A DNA stretch of 64,000 nucleotides. Source: Massilibacteroides sp. Lineage in GTDB: Bacteria; Bacteroidota; Bacteroidia; Bacteroidales; Tannerellaceae. The stretch covers positions 1 through 64,000 of the forward strand of contig JAQVZS010000012.1 in the NCBI GenBank assembly GCA_028708075.1, given 5' to 3'. The notes below the pieces were generated by a model, which was given only the letters and a program-made list of their open reading frames with translations, made no database searches and was not told the origin of the DNA. The translations under genes were made by a program, and so were the position numbers. Positions within the stretch are counted from its first letter, which is position 1. Every line of letters begins with the position of its first letter. Positions 9,612 through 17,322 of this stretch are shown here, piece by piece.

Positions 9612-11933
9612 ATGAAACGAATGATTTTAATCATGCTGCTTTGCAGCGTGATAATGAATGCTTTTGCTCAAAAAGTAATGATTAAGGGATGTATTCTGGA
9701 CGCAACTAACCAAGAAGCGATGGAATTTGCAAACATCATTTTGCAAACAACCGATTCTGCGTTTGTCTCGGGAACGACCTCAGACATAAAAGGACAATTT
9801 ACTCTCGCTCAAATTAACCCCGGAGATTATCAAATTACAGTATCCACCTTAGGATATGAGCCACAAACCATAGAACTTCAAAAAGTAACTCAAAATGTAG
9901 ATTTGGGAAACATAAACATGGACAATTCATCAGTAAAGCTGGAAGAAGTGACGGTAAACGGTTCTAACATGAGTAGCCGGTCGGACCGAAAAGTGGTTTT
10001 CCCGACGACAAAACAAATCGAAGCCTCGAACAATGGCATTACCTTGCTTCAACAACTTATGCTACCTAAAATAAAAATCAATCATTTAGATAATACCGTT
10101 TCCGTCCCGGGAAATGGAGAAGTACAACTCCGCATCAACGGCGTAAAAGTTGAAACACAGGAAATCATCGCTTTACAACCTGTAGATATTATCCGCATCG
10201 AATACCATGACAACCCGGGACTACGATACGGAAATGCCGAAGTCGTACTGGATTACATTGTACATCGGCCGGAGACGGGTGGAAATATTAACATAGACCT
10301 TCGCAATGGGGTAAATGCCTTATGGGGAAACGACCAATTATCCGCAAAGATCAACCACAAAAAATCGGAATTCGCTATTAATTACAATATTAATCCACGC
10401 GATTTTTACGATGTTTACCGGGATAATGAAGAGCATTTTTATTTTGCAGATGGAACATCGTTAAAAAGAAAAGAAGAAGGAGAACCGGGCCGACTCGATT
10501 TGTATTGGCAGAACCTGAATCTGAATTACAGCTATCAAGAGCCTGACAAATATTTATTTAACGCCACCTTGCGCTATTCTAACAACGACCAATCACATAT
10601 TGATTACATCGGAAAGCTCTATAATCTGGATCAAAGCAACGATATTGTTCATATGCAGGATAAATCTAAAGAAAAGAACAATCGTCCCGCGTTGGATTTA
10701 TACTATCAAAGAAATCTGAAACATGAACAAACACTTGTCTTTAATTTGGTAGGAACATACAACAAAAGTCAGTCGGAACGGATTTATCAGGAAAGCAGAA
10801 ACGAACAATTGCTAACGGATATACATAACCGCACGGAAGGGAAGAAATACTCAATAATCGGAGAGGCGATTTATGAAAAAAAATTGGGGAAAAACAGATT
10901 GAGTACCGGACTAAAGTACGAACAGTCTTTCTCTGATAACGTCTATCGCAACGGACATGAAACGAACACGAAAATGAATCAGTCGGATTCATATACATAC
11001 GCGGAATGGAGCGGTAAAGTAAAAAAATTAGACTATACGCTGGGGGTCGGAGTTTCCAGATATTATTTCAAACAAGATGGGGCTGACAAATCATACAGTT
11101 ATTACACGTTTCGCCCTAAAATCACATTACAATATAACCTGACGGATCAATCTTTTCTTCGGTTGAACGGCTCGGCTTACCGCGTAGCCCCTTCACTTTC
11201 TTATCTGAGCGACGTAGAGATGGTCGTTGATTCGATGCAAATTCAACGAGGAAATCCGAACCTGAAACCGTATATGAGATACAATCTGTATCTAACATAC
11301 GAAATAAAAAAAGGACTTTTTTACAATAGCACTTGGGCAGGTTATGAATACTGTCCGGATGCCATCGCAGACGAAAAAATGATAGAAGGCGATAAATTTA
11401 TTCAAACTTGGAAAAATCAGAAAGATTGGCAACGTATAGCAGCACGGTCTACCTTTCGGATAGGACCGATAAAAGACATTCTGCAGTTCTCGGCAACAGG
11501 TGGTGTAAACCACTACAAAAGCAACGGGAATACATACAGACACCGGTATACAAACTGGTACTACAACGGCGAAGTTTCGGCAAATTACAAGAAATTTCTG
11601 TTCCTACTGGGAATAGAGTCAAACTGGAACTGGTTCTGGGGCGAAACCCTATCCGGGGGAGAAAACATACATTATTGCATGGCAAAATACAACCTTAAGA
11701 ACCTATCTTTCGGACTTTCCATGTTTAATCCTTTTTCAGACAATTACCGGGTAGTTGCAGAAAATTGGTCGAAGCACGCTTCATACAAAAGAGCCGGATA
11801 TGTCAACGAGAGCTCACACTTGTTGATGGTACATTTTTCCTATAACTTTTCTTTCGGAAGAAAATTCAGTGCAACTCAAAAACGCGTACACAATAGCGAC
11901 ACGGATTCAGGCGTAATGAGTAGTGGAAAATAA
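9612..11933 (+). CDS. Outer-membrane beta-barrel protein with carboxypeptidase-regulatory-like N-terminus
   Basis: A 773-residue TonB-receptor-like protein without known ligand. A signal peptide ends at about residue 19 (AFAQ). A carboxypeptidase-D regulatory-like fold follows (about 22-105, GCILDATNQEAMEFANI). A plug-like segment (about 115-215, including GNGEVQLRINGVKV) precedes a long aromatic-rich region of alternating strands (about 225-773), typical of the outer_membrane_beta-barrel_3 family. It lacks the SusC length (about 1000) and has no SusD partner next door, so it is probably a stand-alone barrel. It is followed by its own terminator. Function beyond outer-membrane location is not inferable. 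Confidence 0.85.
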   Translation: MKRMILIMLLCSVIMNAFAQKVMIKGCILDATNQEAMEFANIILQTTDSAFVSGTTSDIKGQFTLAQINPGDYQITVSTLGYEPQTIELQKVTQNVDLGNINMDNSSVKLEEVTVNGSNMSSRSDRKVVFPTTKQIEASNNGITLLQQLMLPKIKINHLDNTVSVPGNGEVQLRINGVKVETQEIIALQPVDIIRIEYHDNPGLRYGNAEVVLDYIVHRPETGGNINIDLRNGVNALWGNDQLSAKINHKKSEFAINYNINPRDFYDVYRDNEEHFYFADGTSLKRKEEGEPGRLDLYWQNLNLNYSYQEPDKYLFNATLRYSNNDQSHIDYIGKLYNLDQSNDIVHMQDKSKEKNNRPALDLYYQRNLKHEQTLVFNLVGTYNKSQSERIYQESRNEQLLTDIHNRTEGKKYSIIGEAIYEKKLGKNRLSTGLKYEQSFSDNVYRNGHETNTKMNQSDSYTYAEWSGKVKKLDYTLGVGVSRYYFKQDGADKSYSYYTFRPKITLQYNLTDQSFLRLNGSAYRVAPSLSYLSDVEMVVDSMQIQRGNPNLKPYMRYNLYLTYEIKKGLFYNSTWAGYEYCPDAIADEKMIEGDKFIQTWKNQKDWQRIAARSTFRIGPIKDILQFSATGGVNHYKSNGNTYRHRYTNWYYNGEVSANYKKFLFLLGIESNWNWFWGETLSGGENIHYCMAKYNLKNLSFGLSMFNPFSDNYRVVAENWSKHASYKRAGYVNESSHLLMVHFSYNFSFGRKFSATQKRVHNSDTDSGVMSSGK

Positions 11934-11944
11934 TAAATAATGGA

Positions 11945-11980
11945 GATTGGTGTTTAAGCAAAAACACCAATCCTCTCCTT
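11945..11980 (+). terminator. Intrinsic terminator of the outer-membrane barrel gene
   Basis: GATTGGTGTTT (11945-11955) pairs perfectly with AAACACCAATC (11962-11972) around a 6-base loop. A T/C-rich tail follows (CTCTCCTTTT). It begins 12 bases after the stop. Confidence 0.75.
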
Positions 11981-12172
11981 TTAAGGGGCAAAAATTTTAT
12001 CCCCAATCATAAATGCCGTATCTAAGGAAGCATAATATTGCATCTCTTTTTGGGGCTGGTCTTTCAAGGCATTCATCGCACTCACACCTCCATGCACAAC
12101 AATCACACATTCCCGCTCTTGTGCATAAGAACAATAAGCACTCACATACAACATAAAAAAACGAAAAACCAT
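11981..12172 (-). CDS. Doubtful small exported protein or gene remnant (63 aa)
   Basis: An ORF of 63 codons with a signal-peptide-like start (hydrophobic core then SYAQ, residues 15-18). The body reads IVVHGGVSAMNALKD and ends GDKIFAP. The middle weakly resembles the plug segment of TonB-dependent proteins (a VVDG, LKD, YGDKA pattern), so it may be the degraded end of such a gene rather than a working peptide. No promoter was identified. It occupies most of the gap between two terminators, and codon bias could not be judged on so short a piece. Confidence 0.3.
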   Translation of the reverse strand: MVFRFFMLYVSAYCSYAQERECVIVVHGGVSAMNALKDQPQKEMQYYASLDTAFMIGDKIFAP

Positions 12173-12210
12173 GCTCTTATCATATCTACTCTATCTTGTT
12201 ATAAACAAAA

Positions 12211-12246
12211 AAAGCTGTCTTTCTATCAAATAGAAAAGACAGCTTT
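12211..12246 (-). terminator. Intrinsic terminator of the HU-family gene
   Basis: On the minus strand, AAAGCTGTCTTTTCTAT and ATAGAAAGACAGCTTT form a 16-bp stem with a single-base bulge and a 3-4 base loop. It runs into a T-rich tract (complement of 12202-12213). It begins about 19 bases after the HU stop. Confidence 0.8.
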
Positions 12247-12264
12247 CATCTCTTTTTCAGACTA

Positions 12265-12537
12265 TTATTTAACCAATTCAGCTAATTCAGAACCGGCTTT
12301 AAATTTAACCGACTTACGAGCCGGGATATTAATAGGCTGTTTGGTTTTAGGGTTAACACCTTTTCTTGCTAATTTTTCTGTAACAGAAAAAGATCCAAAA
12401 CCAAGGAGAGCAACCTTCCCTCCACCCTTCAATTCGTCAGAAACGGTTTCTACAAAAGCTTCTATCGCTTTCTTCGCATCAACTTTGCTTAATCCGGATT
12501 TAGCCGAAACGGCATTGATAAACTCTGTTTTGTTCAT
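12265..12537 (-). CDS. hup: HU/IHF-family DNA-binding protein
   Basis: A 90-residue histone-like protein that binds and bends DNA as a dimer in the nucleoid. It has the expected N-terminal helices (MNKTEFINAVSAKSGLSKVDAKKAI), the GKVALLGFGSFSV strand pair (about 39-51), and the arm sequence NPKTKQPINIPARK (about 63-76) containing the DNA-intercalating proline region. It has its own promoter and terminator, so it is transcribed alone. Which HU paralogue it is cannot be told from this window. Confidence 0.95.
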   Translation of the reverse strand: MNKTEFINAVSAKSGLSKVDAKKAIEAFVETVSDELKGGGKVALLGFGSFSVTEKLARKGVNPKTKQPINIPARKSVKFKAGSELAELVK

Positions 12538-12592
12538 GATGGTTTGATAATTAATGCATTAAACATTTAGAATTAATAGTCATTAGTGGTTT

Positions 12593-12623
12593 CAAATGTA
12601 GCTTTATTTTAATAGCTTACAAA
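12593..12623 (-). promoter_or_regulatory. Promoter of the HU-family gene
   Basis: CAAATGTA (12593-12600) and CAAA (12620-12623) are the reverse complements of TAnnTTTG and TTTG, separated by 19 bases. This is a full consensus match. Transcription would start near 12586, leaving a leader of about 50 nt. Confidence 0.7.
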
Positions 12624-12716
12624 AAAAACAAATACTTTTTTTATTGATTTACTGCATTTTCTCTTTTATATACATGCTTTTTAAGAACAGAATTCATTCA
12701 AATAGCAAAATATATG

Positions 12717-12724
12717 TACCTTTG
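12717..12724 (+). promoter_or_regulatory. -7 element for the rhomboid operon
   Basis: TACCTTTG matches TAnnTTTG 33 bases before the first rhomboid ATG. The -33 region is poor, so only the -7 is annotated. Just downstream, the phrase tagtatttatatag is partly duplicated (tagtatttatat at 12732 and 12747). Confidence 0.5.
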
Positions 12725-12756
12725 CTAATAAATAGTATTTATATAGTAGTATTTAT

Positions 12757-13476
12757 ATGACGATCCAACACAATACGGGGTTTCTTAATTCGATCCCGCC
12801 TGCGACAAAAAATATAATTATCATTAACCTGTTAATTTGGATAGCCAGTTTAGTCCTTCCGAGAATTGGCATAGATTTAATACAGCTGTTAGGCTTACAC
12901 CTGCCTTGGGCGCGGGATTTTAATGCCTTCCAGTTTATCTCCTACATGTTTTTACACGACACACATTCTTTTTCTCATGTATTTTTTAATATGTTTGCCG
13001 TATACATGTTCGGGCGTGTATTGGAAAATGTGTGGGGTTCCAAACGATTTCTAATTTATTATTTTGTTACGGGTATAGGAGCAGGACTAATTCAGGAAGT
13101 CGCTTGGTATTTTGAGTTACGTGATCTGCTTCAATCCAGCCATGAGATGGTGAACATGGGGGGAGCGATTCTCTCGAAAGGTGAATATCTTAATTACTTT
13201 GTAACGATAGGAGCTTCCGGTGCCGTATTCGGAATATTACTTGCTTTCGGGATGTTATTTCCCAATACACCTTTATTTATTATGTTTATTCCTATTCCGG
13301 TCAAAGCAAAATATTTCGTGATCTTCTACGGACTTGCTGAGTTATTCCTCGGAGTTGCCAGTTTCAATGGCGACAGTGTCGCCCACTTTGCTCATTTGGG
13401 AGGAATGCTTTTTGGATACTTTATGATTCGATACTGGAAAAAAAAGGACACAGATAATGGGCGATATTTTTACTAA
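12757..13476 (+). CDS. Rhomboid family intramembrane serine protease (first of two)
   Basis: A 239-residue polytopic protein with about six membrane spans. The catalytic serine is Ser154 in IGASGAVFG and the histidine is His213 in HFAHLGG, forming the rhomboid Ser-His dyad within the membrane. The second-helix HxxxN motif (HVFFNMF, near 74-80) that helps form the oxyanion hole is also present. The predicted role is to cut single-span membrane proteins; substrates are unknown. The stop overlaps the start of the next rhomboid gene by 20 bases, showing a coupled pair. Confidence 0.92.
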   Translation: MTIQHNTGFLNSIPPATKNIIIINLLIWIASLVLPRIGIDLIQLLGLHLPWARDFNAFQFISYMFLHDTHSFSHVFFNMFAVYMFGRVLENVWGSKRFLIYYFVTGIGAGLIQEVAWYFELRDLLQSSHEMVNMGGAILSKGEYLNYFVTIGASGAVFGILLAFGMLFPNTPLFIMFIPIPVKAKYFVIFYGLAELFLGVASFNGDSVAHFAHLGGMLFGYFMIRYWKKKDTDNGRYFY

Positions 13477-14332
13477 ACTAAAGCAATCGTTTCAAAACGG
13501 AGGTATTCCCGTCAAACTTATTTATATTAATGCAGGAGTATTTCTGATGATCCGCCTTGTTGGAATCATCTGCTTATTACTTAGCGTTCCGGGAATACCC
13601 ATTCTTGATTATTTGGAATTACCGTCTTCAATTCCGCTTCTTCTTCAAAAGCCATGGACTTTGTTGACATATATGTTTACTCATTTCGATTTTCTCCATA
13701 TTCTGTTTAACATGTTATGGCTCTATTGGTTCGGACATATTTTTCTGCAACATTTCAATGAGCGGCAATTGGGGGGATTATATATTCTTGGAGGATTAGC
13801 TGGTGCATTCCTTTATATTTTACTTTACAACACATTACCTTATTTCAGGTCGGTTGCTCCGTTCAGTGCACTAATCGGGGCCTCTGCTTCCGTTATGGCA
13901 ATCGTATTCGCCATCTCCTTTTATCGTAAAGATATTGAAATACAATTATTCCTTATTGGACGTATTAAACTGATCTATCTGGCGATCGGCACATTAATCA
14001 TCGATTTTTTGGCCATCGCTTCGGACAATGCGGGAGGACATATCGCACACATAGGAGGAGCCCTTTTAGGCATATTCTATGCTACACAAATGAACCGGGG
14101 AAAAGACTTCACCAAACCAATAAACAAAACGATTGACTGGTTTGTCAATTTGAGAAAACCGAAACCCAAAATGCGTGTCTCATATAAACGGAATGAGACT
14201 GACTATGAATACAACGAACGAAAAAACAAACAAAACGCTGAAATTGATCGTATTTTGGAAAAATTAAAGCATGCCGGATACAACAGTCTCAGCAGCGATG
14301 AAAAGAAAAAACTATTTGATGCCAGCAAATAA
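13457..14332 (+). CDS. Rhomboid family intramembrane serine protease (second of two), with cytosolic tail
   Basis: A 291-residue rhomboid. The HILFNMLWLYWFG segment (81-93), catalytic Ser143 in IGASASVM and His198 in HIAHIGG mark an active enzyme. Beyond the last span (about residue 210) there is a charged tail of about 75 residues rich in Lys/Arg/Glu that ends LSSDEKKKLFDASK. Such a tail is seen on many Bacteroidetes rhomboids and is absent from the upstream copy. The gene overlaps the preceding rhomboid by 20 bases and lies 2 bases before the next gene. Confidence 0.92.
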   Translation: MGDIFTKLKQSFQNGGIPVKLIYINAGVFLMIRLVGIICLLLSVPGIPILDYLELPSSIPLLLQKPWTLLTYMFTHFDFLHILFNMLWLYWFGHIFLQHFNERQLGGLYILGGLAGAFLYILLYNTLPYFRSVAPFSALIGASASVMAIVFAISFYRKDIEIQLFLIGRIKLIYLAIGTLIIDFLAIASDNAGGHIAHIGGALLGIFYATQMNRGKDFTKPINKTIDWFVNLRKPKPKMRVSYKRNETDYEYNERKNKQNAEIDRILEKLKHAGYNSLSSDEKKKLFDASK

Positions 14333-14334
14333 AG

Positions 14335-15441
14335 ATGAGCTTGAAAACATTAAAAATAGCATTTCATTTTTTAATCTTTATCGCAAACATAATCATGGCG
14401 ATGCTCTTGTTAGCGTCTGCTTTTTCTGATAGGATTTCACCGGAAAAAAGCCTATTTTTTTCCTATCTGGGTTTGTTTTTCCCTTTTTTTTGTTTCATTA
14501 TTCTTTGCTTTATCTTATATTGGATTTTTCTGAGAAAATGGAAATTTCTTTTGGTTAATCTTTTCACAATCGTTCTTTGCTGGGGAGCTATCACGCGCTA
14601 TTTCCCCTTACATATGAAAAGCCGGGAACTACCTGTGGAAAACACAATAAAAGTATTAACGTACAATGTCATGTCGTTCGGATATCAAAATCACACCCAA
14701 AAGAATCCGAACAAAATTCTGGAATATATTGCAAATTCAAACGCCGACATCGTTTGCCTTCAAGAATATTTCGAGAGTAAGTCGGAGAAACATCTCTCAC
14801 TAAAAAAAATAAGGAGTGTACTAAAAATGTATCCCTATTACAATACAAATTTTTCAACTATAAACCCTCATTATAAAAGCGGTATTGCCGTATTCTCAAA
14901 ATTTCCGATTTCCAAATCCAGGCGTATAAAATACGAAAGCCGGAACAATAGTTCGTCCATTCACGAAATCAAAATAAAAGAGAAAAAAATAATTCTTATA
15001 AACAACCACCTCGAATCGTTTAAATTAACCAGCGAAGATAAAAGCAAGTATTCTCAATTCTTAAAAAATCCGGGGACGGATCTTTTAGACAGAATAAAGG
15101 GATCCTTTCAACAAAAACTTGGGCCGGCTTATCTTATTCGTGCTAAACAAGCCAGAATAATCCGGAAAGAAATAGATCAAGCCATGAGTGATTACCTGTT
15201 GATTTGCGGTGATTTCAACGACACCCCGATCTCTTACGCTCATCGAACAATACAAGGAAACCTCTCTGATGCATTTGCTGAATCCGGTTTCGGATTGGGC
15301 GTAACGTATAACCAAAACGTTTTTCGATTCAGAATAGACAACATTCTTCATTCCAAAAACATGAACCCTTTCAATTGTACGATTGAAAAAATCTATTACT
15401 CAGATCATTTTCCAGTATGGTGTTACTTGCAATTAAATTAA
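14335..15441 (+). CDS. Membrane-anchored endonuclease/exonuclease/phosphatase family protein
   Basis: A 368-residue protein. Two or three hydrophobic spans (about residues 1-95) precede a soluble EEP domain facing outward. The EEP motifs are in order: LTYNVMSFG (near 108), CLQEYFE (metal Glu, near 140), NNHLES (near 224), CGDFNDTP (near 292) and SDHFPVWC (catalytic Asp-His, near 356). The fold covers nucleases, sphingomyelinases and phosphoesterases, so the substrate is open. It starts 2 bases after the second rhomboid and overlaps the end of the opposing DUF4468-like gene by 4 bases. Confidence 0.88.
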   Translation: MSLKTLKIAFHFLIFIANIIMAMLLLASAFSDRISPEKSLFFSYLGLFFPFFCFIILCFILYWIFLRKWKFLLVNLFTIVLCWGAITRYFPLHMKSRELPVENTIKVLTYNVMSFGYQNHTQKNPNKILEYIANSNADIVCLQEYFESKSEKHLSLKKIRSVLKMYPYYNTNFSTINPHYKSGIAVFSKFPISKSRRIKYESRNNSSSIHEIKIKEKKIILINNHLESFKLTSEDKSKYSQFLKNPGTDLLDRIKGSFQQKLGPAYLIRAKQARIIRKEIDQAMSDYLLICGDFNDTPISYAHRTIQGNLSDAFAESGFGLGVTYNQNVFRFRIDNILHSKNMNPFNCTIEKIYYSDHFPVWCYLQLN

Positions 15442-15998
15442 TATTTTTTCGCAGCCAGATAAACATCGTCCAATAATCCTTCCACAAAAAAGAAAGTCGC
15501 ATTACAAAACAGCTCAGGATTTTTAATAGAGGGTATGATATTCCCTTTCCCGCCATTCAGAATAACCGATTCCGCAGGATAAACACGCAATCTATCCGCT
15601 TTATCCGGATCGTATTGATAGGTTAGATTTGTAACTTCCACTTTATAGTTATTATCATAACAAGAAATGTACATTTTATATTTCAAATAAGTTTTATCTG
15701 TTTCATTCAACAGTAATTCTATTTTTGAACTAATCAATATCGTTTTTCGCCCACGATTGCAAGAAACATTCGACACAAACACATCCCGGCCATATTCCGT
15801 TTTTGCCCATGAACTAATCGCCTCGTACAACGCTTCCTGCGAAGCACCTTGCATGACAATATCATCCGTATAACAAACTTTTCCGTCTTTTACCGGAGCG
15901 CAATCATCTACTTTCCCCTTATTCCCTTGTCCAAAACAAAATACAGGGAACAAAATCATCACAATAATATAAGCAATTTCCTTTTTCATCATTTTCAT
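15438..15998 (-). CDS. DUF4468-like exported protein (shorter)
   Basis: A protein of 186 residues from ATG 15998, which overlaps the preceding stop in an ATGA. An in-frame ATG at 16007 adds three residues. A signal peptide ends near CFGQ. The body resembles the Bacteroidales DUF4468 family (TBP-like beta fold): an ALYEAISSWAKTEYG helix is followed by strands with YKMYISCYDNNYKVEVTNL. Cysteines are unusually many for a periplasmic protein of this size. Function unknown. The upstream neighbour is a larger relative, so this looks like a duplicated pair. Confidence 0.7.
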   Translation of the reverse strand: MKMMKKEIAYIIVMILFPVFCFGQGNKGKVDDCAPVKDGKVCYTDDIVMQGASQEALYEAISSWAKTEYGRDVFVSNVSCNRGRKTILISSKIELLLNETDKTYLKYKMYISCYDNNYKVEVTNLTYQYDPDKADRLRVYPAESVILNGGKGNIIPSIKNPELFCNATFFFVEGLLDDVYLAAKKY

Positions 15999-17152
15999 TT
16001 TATCCATACACCTATAATTTCTCCAACAAACATCGTATTGACGGACTTGTCCTGCTCCTTTTGCAACTCTTCATTTATGATTAAATCTTTATTTAGGGGT
16101 TGAGAGAGTAACTTACGACATTCAACTATCATCCACGCCTCTTTAAAGGCTTTTCCACCTGAAGGCATAGCCACAGGTGTTAATCCGGTACCCTTTACCC
16201 TATCCGTATTCTTCAACAAATCAGTTTCGCAATATAGCAATACATTACGATAGGCTTCCGTATAAAATGTCAGCGTAAACGTGTCTGTATTCTGCATCAA
16301 GGAAAATATGTTTGAAGTCGGATTTATAAAACAAAAGGTGACCGGTTTTCCAAAAAGATACCCCAAACCACCCCATTGGGCTGTTTGTATATTGAATTCC
16401 TCACCAGAACCTGCCGTAATCAATGTCCAGTCTTGCGACATCAATTTAATTATATTTCCAGGAATAGTCTCCGCATTTATCCGCTTATAGTCCGCCAAGG
16501 TCGGAATTGTACCTGCAGTATCCCTCGAAACAGGTTCCGGCGTCATTACCGGTTGAGACAGTACCGGCAAACGTTGAGAGCTCGAAATTTCAGTTATAGA
16601 ATTTGTAAAAGGAAAAATCTTTTCCACTTCCGCAAGCAGACTGTTCACATAATCAATTGTCGCTTTCCTGAATTTTCCGCTTATCCGGTTCAACTTCCCA
16701 TTGTTTACCGCATATTGATCCGTTATCCATTCCTCAGCTATATATCTTTCCGGTTCACGCTGGTAAGAAACACTATATTCATATTTAATGCCATTTACCT
16801 TAATTTCAATCCGGTCAGCTTGACAATGCATTAATAGACGATAGTTCATAAGACTTCTATCCAGCGCCAGAGAAGTACTAGAAAAAACAAGGTAATCTTC
16901 GCCAATTACGGCAATATCTCCAGTCTCCTTATTGGTATAAACAATCCGGTTCTTTTCATCTTTAAATCTGTTTTGCGCCCAATCCAATGCCACGGCAAAA
17001 ACATCATCTTTCGGAGCTTGGAAGAAATCAAAAGTTTTTTCAAAGACCACACGTCCTTCTATTTCCGGAACTGCCCCTTCAAGATAGGTCGCATCCTCTT
17101 GGGCAACACAATAAGACGATATTAACAGTAAGGCTAAAAGTACTCGTTTCAT
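15995..17152 (-). CDS. DUF4468-like exported protein with C-terminal extra domain
   Basis: A 385-residue exported protein whose signal peptide ends near CVAQ (residue 17). Residues about 30-165 resemble DUF4468 (EKTFDFFQAPKDDVFAVALDWAQ, then LLMHCQADRIEIKVNGIKYEY). This parallels the smaller downstream protein, supporting common descent. Residues about 225-385 form a second domain I cannot assign, containing IKLMSQDWTLITAG and GGLGYLFGKPV. Translation of the downstream gene is coupled by an ATGA overlap. Function unknown. Confidence 0.7.
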   Translation of the reverse strand: MKRVLLALLLISSYCVAQEDATYLEGAVPEIEGRVVFEKTFDFFQAPKDDVFAVALDWAQNRFKDEKNRIVYTNKETGDIAVIGEDYLVFSSTSLALDRSLMNYRLLMHCQADRIEIKVNGIKYEYSVSYQREPERYIAEEWITDQYAVNNGKLNRISGKFRKATIDYVNSLLAEVEKIFPFTNSITEISSSQRLPVLSQPVMTPEPVSRDTAGTIPTLADYKRINAETIPGNIIKLMSQDWTLITAGSGEEFNIQTAQWGGLGYLFGKPVTFCFINPTSNIFSLMQNTDTFTLTFYTEAYRNVLLYCETDLLKNTDRVKGTGLTPVAMPSGGKAFKEAWMIVECRKLLSQPLNKDLIINEELQKEQDKSVNTMFVGEIIGVWIK

Positions 17153-17180
17153 ATAAATAGATTTATCTGAACTACCTTAG

Positions 17181-17188
17181 CAAAGGTA
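17181..17188 (-). promoter_or_regulatory. -7 element for the DUF4468-like pair
   Basis: CAAAGGTA reads TACCTTTG on the minus strand, the most common form of the Bacteroidetes -7 box. It lies 29 bases before the ATG at 17152. The -33 element is weak. Confidence 0.5.
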
Positions 17189-17262
17189 GAAATTTCTGTT
17201 TGAATAAATCCGTGTAAGGCAAATAATTAATTCAATTATATCGGAAGCAAAGAAAAAAAACC

Positions 17263-17270
17263 TATATTTG
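17263..17270 (+). promoter_or_regulatory. -7 element for secDF
   Basis: TATATTTG matches TAnnTTTG and is followed by a leader of about 45 nt before the secDF ATG. No good TTTG was found at the -33 position. Confidence 0.5.
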
Positions 17271-17322
17271 CATCCTGTGAAAAAACGAATAATAATAAAT
17301 AACATAAACAATTAAGATTCAA

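Larger units (their letters stand above)
11934..12264. other. Intergenic region with terminators and one doubtful small ORF
   Basis: This 331-base stretch holds the barrel-protein terminator at its left end, the terminator of the HU gene at its right end, and between them a 63-codon minus-strand ORF of uncertain status. All three are listed separately. No RNA gene was recognised. Confidence 0.6.

Noticed and set aside
12038..12547. Plus-strand ORF of 169 codons
   Set aside because: It runs antisense through the HU-family gene, which has clear family motifs, promoter and terminator; the encoded protein resembles nothing.
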